Shown here piece by piece: positions 35,445 to 42,809 of a DNA stretch of 64,000 nt. A program made the translations under genes and the position numbers. The notes below the pieces were generated by a model. The model was not told the DNA's origin and made no database searches. It saw nothing but the letters and a program-made list of their open reading frames with translations. Origin of the DNA: Tistlia sp040905785 (GTDB lineage: Bacteria > Pseudomonadota > Alphaproteobacteria > Kiloniellales > DSM-21159); assembly GCF_040905785.1 (NCBI RefSeq), contig NZ_JBBDQW010000005.1, forward strand, positions 124,001 to 188,000. The letters are read 5' to 3'. The stretch's first letter is position 1. Every line of letters begins with the position of its first letter.

Positions 35445-37967
35445 GTGATCCGGCCCGGCCAGGCAGCGGGCCGCGAGCGGCCGGGCGCTCCGGAGCCGGG
35501 CGTCCTGGCGCGCGGCTACCGCCTGCGCCTGGGCCTGAGCCGCGCGGCGCTGTTCTGGGAGAGCCTGTGGCCGGCGCTCTGGCCGCTGGGCGGCATCGCC
35601 GGGCTGTTCCTCGCCCTCGCTTTGATGGACGCGCTGGCCGAGCTCGACGGCTGGCTGCACCTGGCCGTCCTCGCCGGCTTCTCGCTCGCCGCCCTGGCCG
35701 CCCTGGCCTGGGCGGTGCGGCGGGTCCGCCTGCCGCGGCGTGAGGCCGCCCGCCGCCGGCTGGAGCGCGACAGCGGCTTCGAGCACCGCCCCCTGCAGGC
35801 CCTCGAGGACAGCCTGGCGACACCCGGCGACGACGCCGAGGCCGAGGCGCTCTGGCGGGCGCATCGCCGGCGCCTGGCCGACCAGCTGCGCGGCCTGCGG
35901 GTGGCGCCGCCCGCAGCCGGCTGGGCCCGGGTCGACGGCTTCGCGCTGCGTGCCGTGGTCGGGCTGCTGCTGGTCGTCGGCCTGGTCGTCGGCGGCGCCG
36001 ACTGGCGCTTCCGCCTGTCGAGCGCGTTGACGCCCAGCTTCGGCGCCACGGAGGCCAGCCTGCCGCCCCAGCTCGACGTCTGGCTCAACCCGCCGGCCTA
36101 TACCGGCGAGGCGCCGCGCTACCTCGATCCGGCGAAGACCGCCGGCACCCGCATCGAGGTGCCGACCGGAAGCCGGCTGCTCGCCCAGGTCCAGGGCGGC
36201 AGCGGCGAGGCGGTGCTGAGCCTGGGCGGCGACGAGACCGCCTTCGTGCGCCACGACGCCGGCAGCCTGCGGCTCGAGCGGGCGGTCGAGACCGACGCCG
36301 AGGCACGCTCCCTGCCGCTCGAGATCCGCCGCGGCGAGACGACGCTCGGCGCCTGGGACCTGCGCGTGCTGCCCGACCGGGCGCCAAGCGTCGAATACCT
36401 GAAGCCGCCGGCGCGCGCCCGCCGCGGTGCCCTGGAGCTGGCCTACCGGGCCGAGGACGACTACGGCCTGGCCGGCCTGCAGGCGCTGATCCGCCGCGAC
36501 GACCGGCCGGAGGAGGAGCCGCTGAGCTTCGACCTCGGACTGCCGAGCGGCGAGGTGACGGAGAGCGAGGGGGCCGCCTACCGGGACCTGACGCCACACC
36601 CCTGGGCCGGCATCCCGGTCACGGTCCGGCTCGAGGCGCGCGACGCCATCGGCCAGACCGGCACCACCGAGTCGTTCGCCATGGTCATGCCGGAGCGGAC
36701 CTTCGAGCATCCCGTCGCGCGCCGCCTGGTCGAGCTGCGCAAGCGGCTGACCCTGGCGCCCGAGCAGCGCCGGCCGGTCGTCCAGGGCTTGGACGAGCTG
36801 AGCCGCCGCCCGGCCCACTTCGCGCACGACGTCGTGGTCGCCCTGGCGCTGTCCATCGCCGAGCGCCGCCTGATTCACGACCGCGGCGAGGCCGCCGTGG
36901 CACAGGTCCAGGAGCTGCTCTGGGACACCGCCCTGCACATCGAGGAAGGCGAGCTGGCGCTCGCCGAGCGGCGCCTGCGCGAGCTCCAGGAGGAGCTCAT
37001 GGAGGCGCTCGAGCAGGGCGCTCCCGAGGAGGAGATCGAGCGCCTGATGAGCGAGCTGCAGCGCGCGCTCGACGACTTCCTGCGGCAGATGGCCGAGCAG
37101 ATGATGGAGCGGATGGGCGAGCAGGAGCTCGGCGAGGCGCAGCCGCTGCCGCCCGACGCGCAGATGCTGCAGCGCGACGACCTGCAGCGCCTGATCGAGC
37201 AGGCTCGCGAGCTGGCCCAGGCGGGCGCGCGCGACCAGGCCCGCGAGCTGCTGTCGCAGCTCCAGCAGATGCTGGAGAACCTGCAGGCCATGCCGATGCA
37301 GCAGCGCATGAACGAAGCCGCGCAGCAGGCCCAGCAGACGATGCAGGGGCTGCAGGAGATGATGCGCCAGCAGCAGGAGCTGCTCGACCGCAGCTTCCAG
37401 CGCTCGCAGCAGGGCAGCCAACAGCAGCAGTCGGGTGAGCGCGGCGAGGGCGAGGGCGAGGGCAGGGACCCGGGCCGCAGCTCGAACGCCGGCGACGCCC
37501 AGGCCCAGGAGGCGCTGCGCCGCCGGCTCGGCGAGATGATGGGCGAGATCGGCGAGATGATGGGCGAGATCCCGCGCTCGCTCGGCCAGGCCGAGCAGGC
37601 GATGCGCGACGCCCGCGACGCCCTCGGCGAGGGTCAGCCCGGCAATGCGGCGCAGTCCCAGGGCGAGGCCCTGGACCAGTTGCAGCAGGGCCTGGAGAGC
37701 ATGTTGGAGAGCTTCGCCCAGCAGATGCAGCCGGGCGAGGGCCAGGACGGCACCCAGGCGGGCGAGCGTCCCGGGCAGGGTCGCGACCCCTTCGGCCGGG
37801 GCCCCCAGGGCCAGGGTTTGGAGGGCGACGACCGCGTCGAGATCCCGACCGGCTCCGAGCTGCGCCGCGCCCGCCAGATTCTCGACGAGCTGCGGCGGCG
37901 TCGCCAGGACGTCGACCGCCCGGCCATCGAGCTGGACTACCTGGACCGACTGCTCCGCCAGTTCTGA
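35445..37967 (+). CDS. TIGR02302 / DUF4175 family membrane protein
   Basis: An 840-aa protein of unknown function, typical of alphaproteobacteria. Three hydrophobic spans lie in the N-terminal 190 residues (LWPLGGIAGLFLALALM, LHLAVLAGFSLAALAALAWA and VVGLLLVVGLVVGG). A predicted periplasmic beta-rich part follows (PPQLDVWLNPPAYTGEAPRYLD ... LELAYRAEDDYGLAGLQALI), then a very long Gln-, Glu- and Met-rich helical region with repeats (RQMAEQMMERMGEQELGE; GEMMGEIGEMMGEIPRSLG). It ends with ELRRARQILDELRRRRQDVDRPAIELDYLDRLLRQF, a conserved C-terminal signature. GTG start. It lies 49 bases downstream of lysA. Confidence 0.9.
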   Translation: MIRPGQAAGRERPGAPEPGVLARGYRLRLGLSRAALFWESLWPALWPLGGIAGLFLALALMDALAELDGWLHLAVLAGFSLAALAALAWAVRRVRLPRREAARRRLERDSGFEHRPLQALEDSLATPGDDAEAEALWRAHRRRLADQLRGLRVAPPAAGWARVDGFALRAVVGLLLVVGLVVGGADWRFRLSSALTPSFGATEASLPPQLDVWLNPPAYTGEAPRYLDPAKTAGTRIEVPTGSRLLAQVQGGSGEAVLSLGGDETAFVRHDAGSLRLERAVETDAEARSLPLEIRRGETTLGAWDLRVLPDRAPSVEYLKPPARARRGALELAYRAEDDYGLAGLQALIRRDDRPEEEPLSFDLGLPSGEVTESEGAAYRDLTPHPWAGIPVTVRLEARDAIGQTGTTESFAMVMPERTFEHPVARRLVELRKRLTLAPEQRRPVVQGLDELSRRPAHFAHDVVVALALSIAERRLIHDRGEAAVAQVQELLWDTALHIEEGELALAERRLRELQEELMEALEQGAPEEEIERLMSELQRALDDFLRQMAEQMMERMGEQELGEAQPLPPDAQMLQRDDLQRLIEQARELAQAGARDQARELLSQLQQMLENLQAMPMQQRMNEAAQQAQQTMQGLQEMMRQQQELLDRSFQRSQQGSQQQQSGERGEGEGEGRDPGRSSNAGDAQAQEALRRRLGEMMGEIGEMMGEIPRSLGQAEQAMRDARDALGEGQPGNAAQSQGEALDQLQQGLESMLESFAQQMQPGEGQDGTQAGERPGQGRDPFGRGPQGQGLEGDDRVEIPTGSELRRARQILDELRRRRQDVDRPAIELDYLDRLLRQF

Positions 37968-38034
37968 GCCGGCGCCAGCAGGCTGGGGGTCTCCGCCCGC
38001 CGACGCGGAGTCGGCCGCCTGACCGAAGGGCGCT

Positions 38035-38421
38035 TCAGCGGTGCGCGTCGTCCGTCGTGCGGCGCAATCCGAGGGCCGTCTCGGCGGCTTCGCAGATCTG
38101 CTTCAAGGTGAAGGGCTTGACCAGCACCTCGGCGATCAGCTCGTCGAGATTGTGGGCGCGCTGGCGCTCGGCGGAGTAGCCGGTCATCAGCAGCACCGGC
38201 AGGTCCGGGTGGTCGCGCGTCACCTTGAGCGCGAGGCCGATGCCGTCGAGGCCTGGCATGACGATATCGGTGATCAGCAGGTCGAAGGGCCCGTCCTTCA
38301 GGCATTCCAGCGCCTGCAGGCCGTCGTTCGCCGCCGTGACCTCGAAGCCGCGCTGCTCAAGCGCCCGGGTCACGAAGGTGCGGACGGATTCGTCGTCCTC
38401 GGCGATCAGAATGCGGACCAT
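38035..38421 (-). CDS. cpdR: CpdR-like single-domain response regulator
   Basis: A 128-aa receiver domain with no output domain. The acidic pocket is EDD (8-10), the phosphorylation site is Asp52 in LLITDIVMPGLDG, the switch Thr/Ser region is LLMTGYSAE, and the conserved Lys is in VLVKPFTLKQI. In Caulobacter and relatives, unphosphorylated CpdR primes ClpXP for cell-cycle proteolysis, and phosphorylation comes from the CckA-ChpT relay. The sequence closely resembles that type (MVRILIAEDDESVRTFVTRAL). Confidence 0.85.
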   Translation of the reverse strand: MVRILIAEDDESVRTFVTRALEQRGFEVTAANDGLQALECLKDGPFDLLITDIVMPGLDGIGLALKVTRDHPDLPVLLMTGYSAERQRAHNLDELIAEVLVKPFTLKQICEAAETALGLRRTTDDAHR

Positions 38422-38522
38422 CGGCTGTTCCCACGACCAGGAGCCGGCACCAAGGGCCGGCCGCGCTCAAGCAAAGCGCATTTCCGCGCCGAGTTCGAGC
38501 CGCGAATGGCAGGCGGCGGGCG

Positions 38523-39290
38523 CTACGGCAGGACGAAATCGACGCGGACGCTCAGTTCGCCGCGCGGAATGGCCTCCCGCCGCGTCTCGAACTCGAGCTC
38601 CTCGCCGGGACGCAGTACCGTCCGACCGGCGTCGAAGCGCCACTCGACCAGGACCGCGCCGGTCTTGTCGGTCACGGTGGCGACCAGCATAGGCACCTCG
38701 CGCGGCAGGTCGCTGACATTGCCGACGCGGCCGGTGATGGTCATGACCCGGCCGTCGCCGACCGTGTTGACCTGGGTCGTGACGTCCTCGAGCACGACGC
38801 CGGGATGGCCGGTCTCCAGCGGCACGTCGAGCAGGTCGTAGATCTGCCGCAGCTCGGGCACCGCCTCGACGATCTGGTTGCGGTAGTACCAGCCGCCGAC
38901 GACCAGGCCGGCAACGACCAGCAGCAGCAGCAGCCAGCCGACGACTAGGCCCGCGCGCGAGCCGCCGCGCGCCCTCCTCGCGTCGTCGGCCTCGCTCGAC
39001 AGCTCGAAGCGGCGCGGCTCGCCGAGATGCGGGCCGTCGAAGATCGGCGGCCGGTCGTAGCCCGGCTCCTCGCGGTGCGGGGCCTTGGGCCAGGGCACCT
39101 CCCCGGCCTCGGCCGCCAGGGCCGTGGCAGGCGCCGCCGCGGCGCCGGTCCCCTCGGCCGCGGCCTCGGGCGGCGGCGCCTGGAACCAGACGTGGGCGCA
39201 GCCCGCACAGCGGAGCTTGCGGCCCTTCGGCCCGAGTTTCTCTGCCGGCAGACGGAAGCGCTTCGCGCAGTTGGGGCAAGCGATTTCCAT
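38523..39290 (-). CDS. MJ0042-type zinc-ribbon protein with DUF3426-like C-terminus
   Basis: A 255-aa protein. The N-terminal zinc ribbon MEIACPNCAKRFRLPAEKLGPKGRKLRCAGCAHVW has two CxxC pairs of the MJ0042/zinc-finger type. An acidic/Ala-rich linker, one membrane span (LVVGWLLLLLVVAGLVVGGWYY, about residues 120-142) and a DUF3426-like beta domain follow (GRVMTITGRVGNVSDLPREVPMLVATVTDKTGAVLVEWRFDAGRTVLRPGEELEFETRREAIP). Function is unknown. It neighbours cpdR and is divergent from ftsE, the usual alphaproteobacterial setting. Confidence 0.88.
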   Translation of the reverse strand: MEIACPNCAKRFRLPAEKLGPKGRKLRCAGCAHVWFQAPPPEAAAEGTGAAAAPATALAAEAGEVPWPKAPHREEPGYDRPPIFDGPHLGEPRRFELSSEADDARRARGGSRAGLVVGWLLLLLVVAGLVVGGWYYRNQIVEAVPELRQIYDLLDVPLETGHPGVVLEDVTTQVNTVGDGRVMTITGRVGNVSDLPREVPMLVATVTDKTGAVLVEWRFDAGRTVLRPGEELEFETRREAIPRGELSVRVDFVLP

Positions 39291-39614
39291 GGGCCGGGCA
39301 GGACAGTCCGTCTAGAGGGCTCGCTGGGTCGCGCGCAGGCGGGACTCCTTATAAGACCCTGACTCGCGCCATAGCAAGGCCGGCCGCTGACGACCTTGCG
39401 GCGGCGACCGGCGCAATCGCCCGACCGGGGGCGATCCGGGCCGGTCCGGCCTTGCGAATTCCGGGCGGGCGGGGCAGCGCCGGAACGTGCCATAAGGGGA
39501 CTGGCCCTTGTGGAGCGATCCCGGCGCTTGCTATCCAGGCGCTCGGGCGACCGGCAGCACGGAGGCGGCGCCCGCCCGCCGCCCCCGCCCCCAACCGCCA
39601 GGAGGACAGGCCCG
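39291..39614. other. 324-bp intergenic region between zinc-ribbon gene and ftsE
   Basis: This divergent gap contains the minus-strand promoter candidate at 39349-39377 and the ftsE Shine-Dalgarno GGAGG (39601-39605). The open frame upstream of ftsE (from 39396) has no recognisable protein similarity and is treated as non-coding. No convincing plus-strand promoter was seen. Confidence 0.6.
39349..39377 (-). promoter_or_regulatory. Candidate sigma-70 promoter for the zinc-ribbon gene
   Basis: On the minus strand TTGCTA (plus 39372-39377) and TTATAA (plus 39349-39354) are spaced by exactly 17 bases, about 60 bases above the ATG at 39290. The AT-rich -10 is conspicuous in this DNA. Confidence 0.55.
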
Positions 39615-40304
39615 TTGGTTCGATTGGACGACGTCGCCTTGCGCTACGGCGAGGGGCCGGAGGTGCTGAGCGGCGTCACCTGCCACCTCGAGCCGGGCTC
39701 CTTCCACTTCCTGGTCGGCCACAGCGGTGCCGGCAAGTCCTCCTTCCTGCGCCTGCTCAACCTCGGCCAGCGCCCGACGCGCGGCCGCCTGATGCTGTTC
39801 GGCCGCGACGTCGCCCGCCTGTCGCGCGAGGACCGGGCGGTGATGCGCCGCCGCATGGGCGTCGTGTTCCAGGACTTCCGCCTGATCGCCCACCTGACCG
39901 CCTTCGAGAACGTCGCCCTGCCGCTGCACCTGACCGGGGAGCGGGGCGGCGCGATCGACTCCAAGGTCAGCGAGCTCCTGTCCTGGGTCGGCCTGGCCGA
40001 CTGCCTGGATTCGCTGCCGGCGACCCTGTCGGGCGGCCAGCAGCAGCGCGTCGCCATCGCCCGCGCCGTCGTCGGCCGGCCTAGCCTGCTGCTCGCCGAC
40101 GAGCCGACCGGGAACGTCGACGACCGCATCGCCATGCGCCTGATGTTCCTGTTCGAGGAGATGCACCGCAACGGCACGACCGTGGTCGTCGCCACCCACA
40201 ACGAGACGCTGGTCGGGCGTTTCGCGCACCCGCGGCTGCGCCTGGAAGGCGGCACGCTGCGCATCGTGCCCGCCGTGGCCCGGGCGGCCGGCGGAGCCGC
40301 CTGA
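39615..40304 (+). CDS. ftsE: Cell division ATP-binding protein FtsE
   Basis: A 229-aa ABC ATPase that with FtsX regulates septal peptidoglycan hydrolysis. It has Walker A (FLVGHSGAGKSSFLRLL), Q-loop (GVVFQDFRLIAHLTAFENV), ABC signature (TLSGGQQQRVAIARA), Walker B (LLLADEPTGNVD) and the switch His (VVATHNE). The start is inferred as TTG at 39615, with GGAGG 9 bases upstream and homology from the next residue (VRLDDVALRYGEG). No ATG or GTG fits. ftsX follows 3 bases after the stop. Confidence 0.94.
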   Translation: MVRLDDVALRYGEGPEVLSGVTCHLEPGSFHFLVGHSGAGKSSFLRLLNLGQRPTRGRLMLFGRDVARLSREDRAVMRRRMGVVFQDFRLIAHLTAFENVALPLHLTGERGGAIDSKVSELLSWVGLADCLDSLPATLSGGQQQRVAIARAVVGRPSLLLADEPTGNVDDRIAMRLMFLFEEMHRNGTTVVVATHNETLVGRFAHPRLRLEGGTLRIVPAVARAAGGAA

Positions 40305-40307
40305 GCC

Positions 40308-41237
40308 ATGGCGCGCCGCGGCTTCCCCTCGCTCTCCGCTCGGCGGCCCGCGGTCCCCAAGCGCCGCCGCCGCCGCGACCTGCCGCTGGCCAGCGACGCC
40401 TCGGCGCGCTACCTGCCCTGGCTGATCGCCTTCCTGGTCTTCCTGGCCGGCCTCGCCCTGGTCGGCGCGCTCGGCGCCAACCGGCTGGCCGCGCGCTGGG
40501 ACAGCGGGCTGGCCGGCAAGCTGACGGTGCAGGTGATGCCCGGCCAGAACGCCGCCGAGACCGAGGCCAGGGTCGGCCTGGTGCTCGAGTTCCTGGCCGC
40601 CAGCGAAAGCATCTCGCAGGTCGAGGTGCTCGACCGCCGGACGCTCGGCGGCCTGCTCGAGCCCTGGCTCGGCGCCAGCGCCTACGACGCGACCCTGCCG
40701 CTGCCCGTGCTGGTCGACGTCACCCTGGCCCGCGGCGTCGAGGGCGTGCCCGAGGGCCTCGCCGAACGGCTGGAGCAGGAGATCCCGGCGGCCCGGCTCG
40801 ACGACCACCAGCGCTACCTGGGCGCCTTGATCGACTTCGCGCGCTCGCTCCAGCTGATCGCCGCGGCGGTCGTGCTGCTGGTCGGGGCCGCGACCATCCT
40901 GACGCTCATCTTCGTCACCCGCACCGGCCTGTCGGTGCATCGCCAGACCATCGAGCTGCTGCACCTCATGGGCGCGCGCGACCGCTACGTCGCCGGTCAG
41001 TTCCAGCACAACGCGGCGCGCCTGGCCCTGCGCGGCGGTCTCGTCGGCCTGGTCGCGGCCGGCCTGGTGCTCTATGCGCTGGAGCGGGTCGTGGAGAGCG
41101 GCGCCGGGCTGCTGCCGGGCTTCTCGCCGACGCCGGTCGACTGGATCGCCCTGCTGCTGCTGCCGCCGCTGGCCGTCGCGGTCGCCGCCCTGACGGCGCG
41201 CTGGACGGTGCTCGGCACCCTCGCCCGGCTTGCCTAG
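40308..41237 (+). CDS. ftsX: Cell division protein FtsX
   Basis: A 309-aa permease-like partner of FtsE with four membrane helices. The first is ALVGALGANRLA-adjacent (YLPWLIAFLVFLAGLALVGAL, about residues 36-56); the others are at LIAAAVVLLVGAATILTLIFVT, GGLVGLVAAGLVLYALE and IALLLLPPLAVAVAALTA. A periplasmic domain lies between helices 1 and 2. The FtsX signature VTRTGLSVHRQTIELLHLMGARDRYVAGQFQHNA is clear. The basic N-terminal cytoplasmic tail (KRRRRRD) is typical. Confidence 0.95.
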   Translation: MARRGFPSLSARRPAVPKRRRRRDLPLASDASARYLPWLIAFLVFLAGLALVGALGANRLAARWDSGLAGKLTVQVMPGQNAAETEARVGLVLEFLAASESISQVEVLDRRTLGGLLEPWLGASAYDATLPLPVLVDVTLARGVEGVPEGLAERLEQEIPAARLDDHQRYLGALIDFARSLQLIAAAVVLLVGAATILTLIFVTRTGLSVHRQTIELLHLMGARDRYVAGQFQHNAARLALRGGLVGLVAAGLVLYALERVVESGAGLLPGFSPTPVDWIALLLLPPLAVAVAALTARWTVLGTLARLA

Positions 41238-41250
41238 CGGCGATCCGGCG

Positions 41251-41874
41251 ATGAGCACAATGCCTCGCGATCGGACCCGGCGGCCGCGCCGCTTCCTGCT
41301 TGTCCCGGCGGTCCTGCTCCTGCTGTTCCTGGGCGGCTTCGCCGCCTTCGCCCTCGGTCTGCCGCCGGTGGCGCCGCCACCCGACCAGCGCACCGACGCC
41401 ATCGTCGTGCTGACCGGCGGCAGCGAGCGGCTCAAGGTCGGCTTCGAGCTGCTCGAGCAGGGCGCGGCGCAGAAGCTCTTCGTCTCAGGCGTCTACCGGG
41501 GCGTCGAGGTCAGCGAGCTGCTGCGCCTGGGGCGCGGCGCGCCGGAGGAGCTGGCCTGCTGCATCGCCCTCGGCTACGACGCCGAGGACACCCACGGCAA
41601 CGCCCGCGAGGCCGCCGAGTGGATGCGCAGGGAGGGCCTGACCAGCCTGCGCCTGGTGACCGGCGCCTACCACCTGCCGCGCAGCATGATGGAGTTCCGC
41701 CGCGCCCTGCCCGAGGCCGAGATCGTGCCCCATCCGGTGTTCCCGGTCGGCTTCCGCGAGCAGTGGTGGTTCAGCCCCGACAGCGCCTGGCTGCTGATGA
41801 CCGAGTACGTCAAGTTCCTCGCCGCCCTGGCCGCCGGCCTGCTGCCCGGCGGTCTCGACGGGCTCCGCGCGTGA
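41251..41874 (+). CDS. DUF218 / YdcF-family membrane protein
   Basis: A 207-aa protein with one N-terminal membrane span (FLLVPAVLLLLFLGGFAAFALGL) and a periplasmic DUF218 domain: DAIVVLTGGSERLKVGFELLEQGAAQKLFVSG, EDTHGNAREAAEWMRREGLTSLRLVTGAYHLPRSMMEFRRALPEAEIVPHPVFP. DUF218 proteins include SanA/ElyC-like factors tied to envelope precursor metabolism; exact substrate unknown. ATG 41251 is chosen; an upstream TTG frame (41230) overlaps ftsX. The stop (TGA 41872-41874) lies in the first unit of a 27-bp tandem repeat that separates it from plsC. Confidence 0.85.
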   Translation: MSTMPRDRTRRPRRFLLVPAVLLLLFLGGFAAFALGLPPVAPPPDQRTDAIVVLTGGSERLKVGFELLEQGAAQKLFVSGVYRGVEVSELLRLGRGAPEELACCIALGYDAEDTHGNAREAAEWMRREGLTSLRLVTGAYHLPRSMMEFRRALPEAEIVPHPVFPVGFREQWWFSPDSAWLLMTEYVKFLAALAAGLLPGGLDGLRA

Positions 41875-41954
41875 GCGCGCTCGGGGGGTCTGCGCGCGCG
41901 AGCGCGCTCGGGGGGTCTGCGCGCGCGAGCGCGCTCGGGAAACCGCGCGCGTGA
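41871..41954 (+). CDS. 27-aa repeat-encoded bridge ORF between DUF218 gene and plsC
   Basis: A GTG at 41871 overlaps the DUF218 stop (GTGA). The frame reads three units of SALGGSARA type and ends in a TGA at 41952-41954, which overlaps the plsC GTG start (GTGA). It thus links the two genes by two successive 4-base overlaps. Composition is low complexity and it is unlikely to be a functional protein. Its possible role is to carry ribosomes from one gene to the next by termination-reinitiation. Confidence 0.35.
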   Translation: MSALGGSARASALGGSARASALGKPRA

Positions 41955-41960
41955 GCGCGC
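41871..41960. repeat. 27-bp tandem repeat, three copies plus a partial
   Basis: Units start at 41871, 41898 and 41925 (27, 27 and 26 bp), and a fourth partial copy starts at 41951. Units 1 and 2 differ at one base in 27. The first unit holds the stop of the DUF218 gene and the partial fourth holds the GTG start of plsC. The pattern suggests expansion of an original GTGA overlap junction. Confidence 0.9.
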
Positions 41961-42748
41961 CGGCCGAAGGCCCGCCGGAGCCACCGGCGGGGATCGCCCT
42001 GATCCTCCGCTCGGCGCTGTTCCAGCTCGCCTACCACCTCTGGCTGGTCGCCATCGGGCTGGTCCTGCTGCCGGCCTTCCTGCTGCCCAGGCGCGCCCTC
42101 TACGCCGGCGGCCGGCTGTGGGTCCGCGGCATCCTGTTCCTGCTGGAGCACCTCTGCGGCCTGACCTGGGAGGTCCGCGGCCGCGACCGCCTGCCGGCCG
42201 AGGGCGGCCTGCTGATCGCCAGCAAGCACCAGTCGGCCTGGGACACCCTGGTGTTCCCGCTGCTGGTCCGCGACCCGGCCTACGTGCTCAAGCGCGAGCT
42301 CCTGCTGGTGCCCTTCTTCGGCTGGATCATGTGGCGGCTGCGCATGATCGCGGTCGACCGCAAGGGCGGGGCCGCGGCCCTGCGCCGGATGCTGGCGGCG
42401 GCGCGTCGCATCGTCGGCCGCGAGCGCCGGCCCCTGGTGATCTATCCCGAGGGCACGCGCACCGCGCCCGGCGACAGCCGGCCCTACCACCCGGGGGTCG
42501 CGGCGCTCTACGGCGAGCTCGGGGTGCCGGTCGTGCCGGTGGCGCTCAACTCCGGCCTCTACTGGCCGCGCCAGTCGTTCCTGCGCCGGCCCGGCCGCAT
42601 CGTGCTGGAGTTCCTGGAGCCGATTCCGCCGGGGCTGCCGCGCCGGCAGTTCCTGGCCGAGCTGGAGGCGCGCATCGAGCCGGCGAGCCGGCGGCTGCTG
42701 GCCGAGGGCCGGGCCGCCACCGCCGGCCGAACGAAGGATGAACGTTGA
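41951..42748 (+). CDS. plsC: 1-acyl-sn-glycerol-3-phosphate acyltransferase
   Basis: A 265-aa membrane acyltransferase that makes phosphatidic acid. It has an N-terminal hydrophobic helix (FQLAYHLWLVAIGLVLLPAFLLP), the catalytic H-x4-D motif as SKHQSAWDTLVFP, and the substrate motif VIYPEGTRTAPGD, with VPVVPVALNSGLYW. GTG 41951 (MSAPAEGPPEPPAG) begins in the last copy of the junction repeat. It follows ftsE-ftsX-DUF218 on one strand and ends 62 bases before the nrdJ start. Confidence 0.94.
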   Translation: MSAPAEGPPEPPAGIALILRSALFQLAYHLWLVAIGLVLLPAFLLPRRALYAGGRLWVRGILFLLEHLCGLTWEVRGRDRLPAEGGLLIASKHQSAWDTLVFPLLVRDPAYVLKRELLLVPFFGWIMWRLRMIAVDRKGGAAALRRMLAAARRIVGRERRPLVIYPEGTRTAPGDSRPYHPGVAALYGELGVPVVPVALNSGLYWPRQSFLRRPGRIVLEFLEPIPPGLPRRQFLAELEARIEPASRRLLAEGRAATAGRTKDER

Positions 42749-42809
42749 TTCCTGCCGGCCGCGACCCTACCTTTGCGGTCCTTCAGGCAAGCCGGAGCGC
42801 GCTCTCCCG

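Noticed and set aside
41871..41960. CRISPR or attachment-site reading of the 27-bp repeats
   Set aside because: The units are directly adjacent without spacers and in frame with a bridging ORF; tandem duplication explains them.
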